Notes: generated by a model from the sequence alone, not told the origin. 64,000 nucleotides of DNA from JAOUEA01 sp963790335 (GCA_963790335.1 CAWBOB010000009.1:1-64000); one strand, 5' to 3'. Shown: positions 43,795-53,059, numbered from the stretch's first letter. Numbers and translations: made by a program.

Positions 43795-44681
43795 ACCGCC
43801 TCGACCCGCTGGCCGAACAGGCCCTGGGGGCGCACGTACAAGATGGCGACGACGATCAGCAGCGCCGCCGCCTGCGCGTAGGGCAGCAGCGACCCCGGCA
43901 GCAACGCCTGCAAGAACACCTCGAGGGTGCCGAGGAAGAACCCGCCGAGCACGGCCCCCCGCAGGTTGCCGAGGCCGCCGATCACCGAGGCGATGAACGC
44001 CTGGATCACCGGCACGAAGCCAGTGGCCGGGTTCACCGAGGTCGTGCGGGCGATCCAGAGCACGCCGGCGATGCCCGCCAGGATGCCCGAGATCAGGAAG
44101 GCGAGCGAGATCACGCGGTTCGCGCGCACGCCGAGCAGACGCGCGGTGGTGAAGTCCTGCGAGGCGGCCCGCATCGCGAGCCCCGACCGCGACCGGCGCA
44201 TGAACGTCGTGAGGGCCACGAGCGAGATCGCTCCGATCGAGGCGGTGATGATCGACAGCACGCTGATGCGCACCGGCCCGAGCTGCACGGCCTCGTCGAA
44301 CAGCTCCGGCACCGGGATGCCGCGCGACCGAACCGAGACCGCCTGGCGGAAGGCCCCCTGGATCAGCTGAGCCACCGCGAACGACGTGAAGAGCAGCGAC
44401 ACGAAACTCGCGTTGCGCAACGGCCGGAACGCGACCAGCTCCATCAGCACCGAGGAGATGCCCGCCGCCATGATGCCGACGAGCGCGACCACGATGAACG
44501 GCGCGTCGAAGTAGGTCGCCGCGAGCATCGCGTACCCGGTGATCGTGACGAGCTCGCCGTAGGCGAAGTTCAGCATGCCGAGCACGCCGTAGACCATCGA
44601 CAGGCCGAGCGCGAGCAGCGCATAGATGCTGCCGAGCGACAGCGCGTTCACGAGCTGCTGCACGAACTCCGATGGACTCAC
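43791..44681 (-). CDS. livH: Branched-chain-type ABC transporter permease (LivH)
   Basis: A 296-residue permease. Signature segments: NALSLGSIYALLALGLSMVY and GMLNFAYGELVTITGYAMLA at the N-terminus, and a late SVIGGLGNLRGAVLGGFFLG. About eight membrane spans. The start is GTG 44681 with AGGAGG upstream; this ribosome site plus start has been duplicated in tandem (see 44679-44712). Overlaps the LivM-LivG gene by four bases. Symbol is by family type; substrate is not implied. Confidence 0.85.
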   Translation of the reverse strand: MSPSEFVQQLVNALSLGSIYALLALGLSMVYGVLGMLNFAYGELVTITGYAMLAATYFDAPFIVVALVGIMAAGISSVLMELVAFRPLRNASFVSLLFTSFAVAQLIQGAFRQAVSVRSRGIPVPELFDEAVQLGPVRISVLSIITASIGAISLVALTTFMRRSRSGLAMRAASQDFTTARLLGVRANRVISLAFLISGILAGIAGVLWIARTTSVNPATGFVPVIQAFIASVIGGLGNLRGAVLGGFFLGTLEVFLQALLPGSLLPYAQAAALLIVVAILYVRPQGLFGQRVEAV

Positions 44682-44712
44682 GCCGGCCTCCTCACCACGC
44701 CGGCCTCCTCAC
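44679..44712. repeat. 17-base tandem duplication carrying SD and start codon
   Basis: The 17 bases 44679-44695 are repeated exactly at 44696-44712. Read on the minus strand each unit holds GTGAGGAGG and ends in GTG, so both Shine-Dalgarno and start codon of livH are present twice, one after the other, in front of the gene. Confidence 0.7.
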
Positions 44713-44722
44713 GACTCCGGCC

Positions 44723-45490
44723 TCACGAGACCGAGCTGATGCCGAGGTAGGACCGCTCGAGCTCGCCCTCGACCAGCTGATCGGTAGGTCCGGACGCCAC
44801 GACCGAGCCGACCGAGAGCACGTAGGCGCGGTCGGCCACCTCGAGGGCGCGGTGCACGTTCTGTTCCACCAGCAGCACGGTCACGCCGTCGGCACGCAGC
44901 TCCTCGATCAGCTCGAAGATGCGGTCGACGAAGATCGGCGCGAGCCCGAGGGAGGGTTCGTCGAGCAGCAGCATGCGCGGTCTCGACATCAGCGCGCGGG
45001 CGATCGCGAGCTGTTGCTGTTCGCCGCCCGAGAGGGTGCCGGCGAACTGGCCGGCTCGCTCGCGGAGGATCGGGAACCGAGCGAGCCACCGCTCGGCGTC
45101 GGCGCGGAGCTCGTCGTGATCGGTGCGGGCGATGCCGCCGATCGTGAGGTTCTCCTGCACCGTGAGGTTCGGGAACACGTGGCGTCCCTCGGGCACCAGG
45201 GCGACGCCGCGGCGCACGACCGCCTCGGGCACGAGCCCCGTCAGGGCGCCGCCGTCGAAGACCACCGACCCGCGCTGGGGCTTCAGCGCGCCGGCGAGCG
45301 TGCGCAGCAGGGTCGTCTTGCCGGCGCCGTTGGGCCCGAGCGCGGCGACGATCTCGCCGGGCGCGACCTCGAGCGACACGTCGCGGATCGCCACGACCGC
45401 CCCGTAGGCCACCGTGAGTCCGTCGACGACGAGCAGGGGAGGGCCGGCGTCGGTACCGCGCGCCGGTCCCTCCTCGTGCTCGTCGACCAC
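44723..45490 (-). CDS. livF: Branched-chain-type ABC transporter ATPase (LivF)
   Basis: A 255-residue ATPase. GTG 45490 begins two bases after the LivK stop, so translation is probably coupled. Walker A GPNGAGKTTLLRTLAG, signature LSGGEQQQLAIARAL, Walker B MLLLDEPSLGLAP and VLLVEQNV (switch His is replaced by Asn in this family, as usual for LivF) are all in place. The first ten residues precede the conserved LVVDGLTVAYGAVVA start. Works with the LivH and LivM-LivG products. Confidence 0.85.
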   Translation of the reverse strand: MVDEHEEGPARGTDAGPPLLVVDGLTVAYGAVVAIRDVSLEVAPGEIVAALGPNGAGKTTLLRTLAGALKPQRGSVVFDGGALTGLVPEAVVRRGVALVPEGRHVFPNLTVQENLTIGGIARTDHDELRADAERWLARFPILRERAGQFAGTLSGGEQQQLAIARALMSRPRMLLLDEPSLGLAPIFVDRIFELIEELRADGVTVLLVEQNVHRALEVADRAYVLSVGSVVASGPTDQLVEGELERSYLGISSVS

Positions 45491-45492
45491 GC

Positions 45493-46698
45493 CTAGACCG
45501 CCGGCACGTACGCCGGGAAGCCGGGCTGCTCGAGGCAGGTGAACTCGGAGCCGTCCATCTGGATCAGGGCGGCGGGCTTGTCGGCCCGGCGCGTCGCCGG
45601 GTCCATGACGACGTGGCCGGAGATGCCCGTGTAGTCGGTGCTCGCGAGCTGCTCGATGACCGCGGCGGGCTCGGCGCTGCCGGCCTGTTCCATCGCATCG
45701 GCGACGAGGTTCACCTCGTCGTAGCCGATCACGGCGACGTAGGAGCTCGGGTCGCTGCCGTTGGCTGCGTTGTAGTCGTCGTAGAAGGCCTGCACGTCGG
45801 GGTCGCCCTCGGCCGTGCACACCGAGTTCGAGAAGGTGAGTCCGTCGATCGCCTTCTCGCCGGCGTCGAGCAGGGCGGCGTCGGCGTTGCCGTCGGTCGA
45901 GAGCACCGGCATCGTCAGCCCGGCCTGGCGCAGCTGACGCAGGAACACCACGCTGTCGGGGATGAACATCGGGGTGAACACCGCGTCGGGCGCCGGGTCG
46001 ATGTTCGCGAGCTTCGTGACGACGGCCGAGTAATCGCCGGCGCCGATCTTGTAGGTGTCGGTGCCGACCACCGTGCCTCCACCGTTCTCGAACGCGTCGG
46101 TGAAGAAGATGGGCAGGTCCTTGGTGTAGGGGATCTCGTTCGAGCCGAGCACGTAGGCGGTCTCGTAGCCCTCGGCGAGCGCGTACTCGGCCAGCACCGC
46201 GGCCTGGATGTTGTCGCTCATCACGAGCTGGTACGCGCACTCGCCCATGTCGCCGACGAGCGTGGGCGCCGTGCCGAGCCCGGTCGAGATCGGCACGTTC
46301 GCGGCGCATGCCACCTGGCCCTCGGCGAGGATGCCGTCACCCACGGTGCCGATCAGGTACACCGCCCCGTCGTCGATGAGCTGCTGCGTGACCTTGGCCG
46401 CCTCGGCCACGTCGTTGCGCATGTCCACCGTCTGCAGTTCGAGCGGGCGTCCGAGCACCCCGCCGTTCTCGTTGATCTGGTCGACGGCGAACTGGGCACC
46501 TTCCTGCATGGGGGAGTCGTAGTAGGCCCAGTCGGTCGTGAGGTCGGCCGGGAAGCCGATCACGATCGGGTCTCCCGACGGGGCGCCGCCGTCGTCGGTG
46601 CCCCCTCCTCCGCCGCCTCCTCCTCCGTCATCATCCGTGCTGCAGGCGGCACCGACGAGGGTCAACACGAACAGCAGTGCGAGCGACTTCCGAAGCAT
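45493..46698 (-). CDS. ABC transporter substrate-binding lipoprotein (LivK type)
   Basis: A 401-residue lipoprotein. ATG 46698 follows GGGAGG and gives a signal with lipobox VGAAC, followed by a Gly/Asp-rich linker. The Peripla_BP_6 fold is shown by PIVIGFPADLTTDWAYYDSP, AVDQINENGGVLGRPLELQT, VYLIGTVGDGILAEGQVA and ETAYVLGSNEIPYTKDLP. First gene of the transporter operon, divergent from the RpiR-type regulator. Specificity cannot be read from sequence; neighbouring genes point to an amine or amide. Confidence 0.85.
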   Translation of the reverse strand: MLRKSLALLFVLTLVGAACSTDDDGGGGGGGGGTDDGGAPSGDPIVIGFPADLTTDWAYYDSPMQEGAQFAVDQINENGGVLGRPLELQTVDMRNDVAEAAKVTQQLIDDGAVYLIGTVGDGILAEGQVACAANVPISTGLGTAPTLVGDMGECAYQLVMSDNIQAAVLAEYALAEGYETAYVLGSNEIPYTKDLPIFFTDAFENGGGTVVGTDTYKIGAGDYSAVVTKLANIDPAPDAVFTPMFIPDSVVFLRQLRQAGLTMPVLSTDGNADAALLDAGEKAIDGLTFSNSVCTAEGDPDVQAFYDDYNAANGSDPSSYVAVIGYDEVNLVADAMEQAGSAEPAAVIEQLASTDYTGISGHVVMDPATRRADKPAALIQMDGSEFTCLEQPGFPAYVPAV

Positions 46699-46787
46699 CC
46701 CCAACCTCCCAGGCCCGGCTCTCGGGCATTCGTACGCTCGCCGCGCGAACCTGTCAAGCTCGTTACCGTCTTCCCATGACGTGACGG

Positions 46788-47699
46788 ATGCGTAAGAATC
46801 CTGACTTCCTGATGGGAGACGTGACGCACACGAGCGAGACGATCGGCGAGGAGGTCCGCGAGCGCCTCGGCGAGATGACCCCGTCGGAGCGACGTGTGGC
46901 GCGCACCCTGCTCGCGACCTACCCGACGGCGGGCCTCGAGAGCCTGCCGCAGCTCGCCGAGGGCGCGGGGGTCACGGGCCCGACCGTGCTGCGCTTCGTG
47001 CGCAAGATCGGCTTCGAGGGCTATCCCGACTTCCAGCGGTCGCTGCGCGAGGAGGTGCAGGCGCGCACCGAGGGCCTGCCCTCGCTCTACAAGACGAAGG
47101 GCGGCACCCAGGACGACGAGGTCGTCGCGCGCAGCCAGCAGGCGTTCGCGCGGGCGCTCGATGCGACGTTCGCGTCGAGCTCGCTCGAGCACGACCTCGC
47201 CGGCGTCGTCGCGCTGTTGAGCGACCCCAAACGCCGGCTGTGGTTCGCGGGTGGCCGCTTCAGCCAGCTGGTGGCGTCGTACCTGTGCATGCAGCTGCGG
47301 TTCCTGCGGTCGGGCTGCACGATGGTCGGGGAGGAGCTGGAGCAGCGCATGCTCGACGGCCTCGAGCTCTCGCGCCGCGACGTGCTGTGCTTGTTCGACT
47401 ACCGCCGCTACCAGCCCGACACGATCGCGACCGGCCGGCTCGCCGCCGAGCAGGGAGCGGTCGTCGTCGTGTTCACCGACCCGTGGCTGTCTCCCGCCGT
47501 CGAATCCGCCCGCCACGTGCTGATCTCCCACGCGGACTCGGCGTCGCCCTTCGATTCGATGCTGGGGGCGTTCGCGCTCACCGAGGTGCTGGCCGCGAAG
47601 GTCGTCGTGGCGCTCGGCGACGCCGGGCGAGCACGCGTCGCCGAGATCGAGGCCGTGCACGAGCGCATGGCCCTCGCCGTGCAGGGTGGCTCGGGATGA
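46788..47699 (+). CDS. MurR/RpiR family transcriptional regulator
   Basis: A 303-residue regulator. N-terminal HTH_6 domain (MTPSERRVARTLLATYPTAG; LPQLAEGAGVTGPTVLRFVR) and C-terminal SIS domain (RRLWFAGGRFSQLVASYLCM; DVLCLFDYRRYQPDTIATGR), which usually senses a phosphosugar or related ligand. It lies divergent from the LivK gene by about 90 bases and directly upstream of the ligase gene, so it probably controls both. ATG 46788 used; ATG 46812 is possible. Confidence 0.85.
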   Translation: MRKNPDFLMGDVTHTSETIGEEVRERLGEMTPSERRVARTLLATYPTAGLESLPQLAEGAGVTGPTVLRFVRKIGFEGYPDFQRSLREEVQARTEGLPSLYKTKGGTQDDEVVARSQQAFARALDATFASSSLEHDLAGVVALLSDPKRRLWFAGGRFSQLVASYLCMQLRFLRSGCTMVGEELEQRMLDGLELSRRDVLCLFDYRRYQPDTIATGRLAAEQGAVVVVFTDPWLSPAVESARHVLISHADSASPFDSMLGAFALTEVLAAKVVVALGDAGRARVAEIEAVHERMALAVQGGSG

Positions 47700-47738
47700 C
47701 GGCGGTTCGCCGCCGACCGGCCGACCGAGGCGCCCGAG

Positions 47739-49073
47739 GTGCAGGACTGGCTCGAGGAAGCCGGCGTGGCCGCGGTGGCCCTCGGCTTCGTCGATCCGTC
47801 CACGATCGTGCGGACCAAGACGGTGCCGGTGGGCCGCTTCGCCGAGGTGGCGGCGGCCGGGGTCGGCCTCTCCACGCTGTTCAACGCCGCGATGTCGAAC
47901 GACGAATTCGCGTTGCTGCCCGGCTACATCGACGGACCGAGCGGCGACCTGCGCCTGCGTCCCGACCCCGCCGCGACGGTGCCGCTCGCGGCGATGCCCG
48001 GGTGGGCGTGGGCGCCGGTCGACCAGTACGCGCAGGACGGCGTGTCCTACCCGGCATGCCCGCGGGCGTTCGCACGCCGCATGGCGGAGGCGTTCACCGA
48101 CCTCGGTCTCGGCGTGCGAGCGGTGTTCGAGTTCGAGTTCTCGGTGGGCACGCGCGGTGCCGACGGTGACTTCGTGCCGGCCCACGAGGGCCCGGGCTAC
48201 AGCGACATCGCGCTCGTGCGCAACCACGACTTCGCGCTCGACCTGCTCACGACCATGCAGGCGCAGGGCCTCGGCCTGCAGCAGCTGCATCCCGAGTACG
48301 CCGACGGTCAGTTCGAGATGTCGATCGCACCACGCGACCCGGTCGGTGCCGCCGACGCCGCGATGATCGTGCGCCAGACCGTGCGGGCGGTGGCCCGCCG
48401 GCACGGACTGGTCACGTCGTTCGCGCCGCAGGTCGGGCCTGACACGGGCAACGGTGCGCACCTGCACCTCAGCCTGTGGGACGGCGAGCGCCCCCTGCTC
48501 TCGGGCGGCGAGGGACCCGCTGGCATGCACGAGCGCGGTGAGGCCTTCGTGGCGGGGCTGCTGCAGGAGCTGCCCGCGACCGTGGCGGTCTCGGTGCCGA
48601 CCCGCCTCGGCTACCTGCGGCTGCAGCCCCACCACTGGTCGGGGGCGATGCAGTGCTGGGGCACCGAGAACCGGGAGGCGGCACTGCGCTTCATCGCGGG
48701 CGCCTCGCCGGCTTCGGCGGGCGGCGCCAACATCGAGGTGAAGCCGGTCGACGGCACGGCGAACCCCTACCTCACGGTCGGCGCCATGTTGGCGGCGGCC
48801 CTGCACGGCCTCGACGCCGGCCTGCGGCTGCCGCCCTCGACCGAGGAGGACCCCGACGGCCTGCCCGACGACGTGAAAGCCGAGCGCGGGGTGCGGCAAC
48901 TGCCGGCATCGCTGCCGGCGGCCATCGAGCGCCTGGCTGCCTCGACGGTGCTGCGCGAGGCGATGGGCGACTTCCTGTTCGAGACGTTCCTCGCGACGCG
49001 CCGTGGTGAGGCCGAGTGGTCCGCCGGGCTCGACGACGATGGGTTGATCCGCCGCCTGCGATGGCGGTACTGA
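47739..49073 (+). CDS. Glutamine-synthetase-like gamma-glutamyl ligase
   Basis: A 444-residue protein of the glutamine synthetase fold, shorter in the N-terminal domain than GlnA. Active-site blocks: VRAVFEFEFSV (metal-binding Glu), PEYADGQFEMSIAP, NGAHLHLSLWDGE (His), ENREAALRF and NIEVKPVDGTANPYLTVGAM. The usual R-x-E of GlnA is N-I-E. Such proteins (PuuA, GlnA3, FluG C-terminus, IpuC types) ligate glutamate to an amine with ATP. GTG 47739 is the only reasonable start. Followed by an amidohydrolase gene 33 bases downstream. Confidence 0.8.
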   Translation: MQDWLEEAGVAAVALGFVDPSTIVRTKTVPVGRFAEVAAAGVGLSTLFNAAMSNDEFALLPGYIDGPSGDLRLRPDPAATVPLAAMPGWAWAPVDQYAQDGVSYPACPRAFARRMAEAFTDLGLGVRAVFEFEFSVGTRGADGDFVPAHEGPGYSDIALVRNHDFALDLLTTMQAQGLGLQQLHPEYADGQFEMSIAPRDPVGAADAAMIVRQTVRAVARRHGLVTSFAPQVGPDTGNGAHLHLSLWDGERPLLSGGEGPAGMHERGEAFVAGLLQELPATVAVSVPTRLGYLRLQPHHWSGAMQCWGTENREAALRFIAGASPASAGGANIEVKPVDGTANPYLTVGAMLAAALHGLDAGLRLPPSTEEDPDGLPDDVKAERGVRQLPASLPAAIERLAASTVLREAMGDFLFETFLATRRGEAEWSAGLDDDGLIRRLRWRY

Positions 49074-49106
49074 ACGGGGCGCCTGCCCCAGGAAGCGAGC
49101 GCGACC

Positions 49107-50291
49107 ATGGCACGACCCATGGACCGAGTCGACCTCACGGGCTCCGAGGTGATCGACGCCCACTGCCACCCGTTCCGCACCCAGGATCTGCTCGACCGCG
49201 ATCCCCGCTCGTTCGAAACCCGGTGCATGTTCCTCGGCACGGCCTTGCTCTCGTCGAACCACGCGAACCTCGAGGCGGCGGCCTTCGTCGAGGAGATGAC
49301 CGAGACCACGATGTTCGGGCTCGCGCTTCGGCGATGGATCGCCCGACACCTCGGGTGCGAGCCGACCAAGGACGCCGTGGTCGCCGCGCGCGATGCGGCG
49401 CTGCGAGCCGACCCACCCGGATACGTGCGCGGCTTGCTCGAGTCCGAGGGGTTCGTGGCGGTCGTGGCCGACGAGGGGTACCCGCAGCCGACGATCGCCC
49501 GGGAGGAGTTCGAAGCGGCGCTCGGGGGCATCACCGTGCATCGCGTCGGGCGCATCGAGCCGTGGATCGTGGAAGCCCGCGAGGAGGGCACCTTCGACGG
49601 GCTCGTGCAGCGGTTCGAGGCGACCGCGAACGAGGCCGCCGACGACCCGCTGCTGATCGGGTTCAAGTCGATCATCGCCTACCGCACGGGACTCGACATC
49701 ACCGACCCGTCGTCGTCCGACGCCGCCGCGGCGTTCGAGCGCTGGCGCGCCGACGGCTGGGGCGAGTCGCGCGAGCATGCGAAGCCCGTGCGCGACTTCC
49801 TGCTGCGGCGCGCGTTCGCGATCGCGAAGGACCGCGACCGCGTGTTCCATCTGCATGTGGGCGCGGGCGACCCCGACGTGAACCTCACGCACGCGAAGCC
49901 GTCGGACGCGTTCGCGTTCCTCGTCGAGCACCAGGACCAGCCGGTGCTGATGATCCACAGCGGCTGGCCGTGGGTCGCCGAGGCGACCTACATCGGCACC
50001 GTGCTCCCGAACGTCTACCTCGACCTGTCCGAGCTCGTGCCGTGGGGGTGGGGACAGATCGACTGGTCGCTCGAGATGATCCTCGGGTCGGTGCCCGGCG
50101 CGAAGGTGCTGTACGGGTGCGACGAGTCCTCGGAGCCCGAGATGTTCCCGGTGTCGGCCCGGCTGGTTCGCGAGGCGCTCGAGCGGGTGCTCGGTGCGTT
50201 CGTCGAACGCGACTTCCTGTCGGTGGGCGACGCCGAGTCGATCGGGCGCGGCGTGCTCGCCGGCAACGTGCGCACGCTGCACGGCATCTGA
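49107..50291 (+). CDS. Amidohydrolase family protein (FluG N-terminal type)
   Basis: A 394-residue amidohydrolase-2 family enzyme. Metal-site elements: VIDAHCHPF (HxH), FKSIIAYR (Lys that may be carboxylated), VFHLHVGAGD (His), LMIHSGWPW (His) and VLYGCDESSE (Asp). In fungal FluG and plant NodGS proteins this domain sits N-terminal to a glutamine-synthetase-like domain; here it is the next gene after the ligase. It could hydrolyse a gamma-glutamyl or other amide. Stop overlaps the next ATG (TGATG). Confidence 0.8.
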   Translation: MARPMDRVDLTGSEVIDAHCHPFRTQDLLDRDPRSFETRCMFLGTALLSSNHANLEAAAFVEEMTETTMFGLALRRWIARHLGCEPTKDAVVAARDAALRADPPGYVRGLLESEGFVAVVADEGYPQPTIAREEFEAALGGITVHRVGRIEPWIVEAREEGTFDGLVQRFEATANEAADDPLLIGFKSIIAYRTGLDITDPSSSDAAAAFERWRADGWGESREHAKPVRDFLLRRAFAIAKDRDRVFHLHVGAGDPDVNLTHAKPSDAFAFLVEHQDQPVLMIHSGWPWVAEATYIGTVLPNVYLDLSELVPWGWGQIDWSLEMILGSVPGAKVLYGCDESSEPEMFPVSARLVREALERVLGAFVERDFLSVGDAESIGRGVLAGNVRTLHGI

Positions 50292-51925
50292 TGGGCGAGC
50301 CGTACCACGCCATCGTCGTCGGGGGCGGGCACAACGGCCTCGTGGCCGGCGCCTACTTCGCGAAGGCGGGGGCGCGCACGGTGGTCCTGGAGGCGCGCTC
50401 GAAGGTCGGCGGGGCGGTCGACACGAGCGCGCCGTTCCCGAACCACCCCGAGATCAACGTGTCGACCTACTCCTACGTGATGTCGTTGATGCCGGCGTTC
50501 ATCATCGAGGAGCTGGGGCTCGCCCGGCACGGCTACCGCGTGACGCCGTTCGGCCCGTACTACCAGGCGTTCCCCGACGGGCGTTCGATCACGATCTACG
50601 GCGACGACCCCGCGAAGACCTACGAGTCGGTCGCGCGGTTCTCGGTGCGCGACGCCGAGGCGCTGCCCGCCTACGAGGCCTGGCTGCACAGCGTGACCGA
50701 GGTGATCGGGCCGCTGCTGCACGAGGTGCCGCCCAACGTCGGCTCGATGACCGTGGGCGACCTGCTCACGCAGTCGAAGGCCGCCTGGACGATGCGCGCG
50801 CTCGGCACGCGCGGGGTCGCCGACGCGACACGCCTGTTCACGATGAGCCTGTCGGAGCTGCTCGACCGGTGGTTCGAGTCCGAGCAGGTGAAGACGATCA
50901 TGATGGTCGACGGACTGATCGGGCAGTGGTCGGGGCCCGACGAGCCCGGCACGGCCTACGTGCTGCTGCACCACGCGATCGGAGGCGTCGGCGGCGGCGA
51001 CAGCCACACGGTGAACTGGGGCTTCCCGCACGGTGGCATGGGCTCGGTGGCCGCGTCGATGCGCGACGCGGCCCGGTCGTTCGGCTGCGAGATCCGCACC
51101 GAGGCGCGGGTCGCGCGCATCCTGGTCGAGGGCGGCCGGGCTGTCGGCGTCGCGCTCGACTCGGGCGAGGTGCTGCGCGCGCCGATCGTGGTGAGCTGCG
51201 TGCATCCGAAGGTGGCCTTCCTCGAGCTGGTCGATCGCGCCGACCTGCCGGAGGACTTCGTCTTCGACATCGAACGCTGGAAGTCGCGCTCGGGCGTCGT
51301 GAAGATCAACGTCGCGATGAGCGAGCTGCCGAACTTCATCGCCGACCCCGGCACCGAGCTCGCGGCACACCACACCGGCTCGGTCGAGCTCTGCCTGTCA
51401 CGCGAGTACGCCGAGCGTGCCTTCCAGGACGCGCACCTCGACCATCGTGCGGCGGCGCGTCCCTTCGTCGATGGGGCGATCCCGACCACCATCGACACCG
51501 ACCTCGCGCCCGAGGGTGTGCACGTGTTCTCGATGTTCAGCCAGTGGGTGCCGCACGAGTGGCACGAGGAACCGCATCGCGAGGAGCTCGAAGCCTACGC
51601 CGACCGCGCGATCGACGGGTACACCGAACTCGCGCCGAACTTCCGCGACGCGGTGATCGACCGTCAGGTGATCGGTCCCTACGACATGGAACAGGAGCTC
51701 GGCCTGATCGGCGGGAACATCTTCCACGGTGAGCTCACGGTCGATCAGCTGTTCCACATGCGCCCGTCGCCCGGCTTCGCCGACTATCGCACCCCGATCG
51801 CGGGGCTGTACCACGGCTCGTCCGCCACGCACGCCGGCGGCGGGGTCAACGGGGTGCCGGGGTGGCAGGCGTTCCGGGCGGCGCGTGCCGACAACCGGCG
51901 CCGCGCAGGGCGTCGGCGCGGCTGA
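50291..51925 (+). CDS. FAD-dependent oxidoreductase (phytoene desaturase/PYROXD2-like)
   Basis: A 544-residue flavoprotein. ATG 50291 overlaps the previous stop by one base, indicating coupling. Dinucleotide-binding start VVGGGHNGLVAGAYFAKAGA followed by VVLEARSKVGGAVDT; the C-terminal FAD block reads GLYHGSSATHAGGGVNGVPG. Related enzymes oxidise carotenoids, amines or other substrates. In this operon it probably oxidises an intermediate of the ligase/amidohydrolase route (inference). No membrane segment. Confidence 0.8.
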   Translation: MGEPYHAIVVGGGHNGLVAGAYFAKAGARTVVLEARSKVGGAVDTSAPFPNHPEINVSTYSYVMSLMPAFIIEELGLARHGYRVTPFGPYYQAFPDGRSITIYGDDPAKTYESVARFSVRDAEALPAYEAWLHSVTEVIGPLLHEVPPNVGSMTVGDLLTQSKAAWTMRALGTRGVADATRLFTMSLSELLDRWFESEQVKTIMMVDGLIGQWSGPDEPGTAYVLLHHAIGGVGGGDSHTVNWGFPHGGMGSVAASMRDAARSFGCEIRTEARVARILVEGGRAVGVALDSGEVLRAPIVVSCVHPKVAFLELVDRADLPEDFVFDIERWKSRSGVVKINVAMSELPNFIADPGTELAAHHTGSVELCLSREYAERAFQDAHLDHRAAARPFVDGAIPTTIDTDLAPEGVHVFSMFSQWVPHEWHEEPHREELEAYADRAIDGYTELAPNFRDAVIDRQVIGPYDMEQELGLIGGNIFHGELTVDQLFHMRPSPGFADYRTPIAGLYHGSSATHAGGGVNGVPGWQAFRAARADNRRRAGRRRG

Positions 51926-52116
51926 CCGCGGGTAGGGGGGCGGGGGCTCGAACGGCAGGACCCGGCCGGACGCGGTGCCGGTCACACGGGACGCCGCGCG
52001 GCGCGAGGCCTGCCGAGCTGGAAGATGGCCCCCGCCCCACCGGCCACGGTGACGCACCGATGCGCGCCGGTCAAACGCCCTGGTGGCATACGGTGGCCGC
52101 CGTCAGCGTTGCGGCC

Positions 52117-52998
52117 TCACCGGGGCTGCCAGTCCGGGAAGAAGTCGAACCGACCGAAGGTGCGCTGGACCTGGCCCGTGCCGTCGACCCGCATGTTCCA
52201 CACGCCGACGCGCCCGGTGCGGTCGTGGCGAGCGAAGGCGATGCGCAGGCCGTTCGGCGAGAACGCGGGCGCGAACTCGTCCCGGGCGGTCTCGCTCACC
52301 GGCAGCTCGTCGGTGCCGTCGGCATCCATGATCCAGATATCGCCTCGGCGCGCGAACGCGATACTGGCTCCGTCGGGCGACCAGTCGGGCCGTTCGTCGG
52401 CCCTCGGCCCGCTCGTCAGCCGGGTCGGGTTCCCGCCGTCGGCATCCATCAACCAGATGTCGTCGACCGCCGCGCGGTCGCTCGTGAACACGATCGTCGC
52501 GCCGTCGGGCGACCATTCCGGGAAGGCGTCGAAGCCGGGCGTGGTCGTGAGGCGGGTCTGGTTCCCGCCGTCTGCGTCCATCACCCAGATGTCCTGGAAG
52601 TCGTCGGACGCGTTCGAGGTGTAGGCCACCCGGGTGCCGTCGGGTGACCACGCCGGCCACGTCTCCTGGGCGGGCGTGTCGGTGAGCCGCACGCGATCGG
52701 TGCCGTCGGCGTCCATCGTCCAGATCTCGCAGTTCGAGAGCTTGCCCCGGCCGCATCGCGAGAAGGCGACCCGGGTGCCGGCGGCGTTCCAGTCGGGCAT
52801 GCCCTCGTTGCGGCGTGGGGTGTCGGTGAGCCGGGTCGTGCCGGTCTGGCCCGAGTACACGATCCAGATGTCGGTCTGGTTGCGCGTGAACCTGCTGAAG
52901 GCGATGTCGCCGTTCCCGCCGGGGAAGGCCGCTTGGGCAACCGGCGCCGGCAGCACCACGCAGGCGATGGTCACGAGTGCCGATCGGATCGTGCGCAC
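52117..52998 (-). CDS. Secreted TolB-like beta-propeller protein
   Basis: A 293-residue exported protein. GTG 52998 gives a signal peptide (IRSALVTIACVVLPAPVAQA) followed by AFPGGNGDIAFSRFTRN, the same motif as in the gene at 5622. Six propeller blades with the consensus IWTMDADGTDRVRLTDTPA and WSPDGTRVAYTSNAS follow. An in-frame start further upstream (53037) would spoil the signal peptide. Probably extracytoplasmic binding role; no enzyme motif. Confidence 0.75.
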   Translation of the reverse strand: MRTIRSALVTIACVVLPAPVAQAAFPGGNGDIAFSRFTRNQTDIWIVYSGQTGTTRLTDTPRRNEGMPDWNAAGTRVAFSRCGRGKLSNCEIWTMDADGTDRVRLTDTPAQETWPAWSPDGTRVAYTSNASDDFQDIWVMDADGGNQTRLTTTPGFDAFPEWSPDGATIVFTSDRAAVDDIWLMDADGGNPTRLTSGPRADERPDWSPDGASIAFARRGDIWIMDADGTDELPVSETARDEFAPAFSPNGLRIAFARHDRTGRVGVWNMRVDGTGQVQRTFGRFDFFPDWQPR

Positions 52999-53059
52999 GT
53001 CCCGAGCATGACACGTCGGAAGGTCCCGCGTTCGCACGGGGACCGGTCAAGTCGTCTCG

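Noticed and set aside
46699..46787. Specific RpiR operator between livK and the regulator
   Set aside because: The gap must contain divergent promoters, but I could not find a convincing palindrome.
46662..50282. 1206-codon open frame on the minus strand
   Set aside because: It is antisense to several well-supported genes, and is Arg/His-rich as expected for shadow frames in GC-rich DNA.
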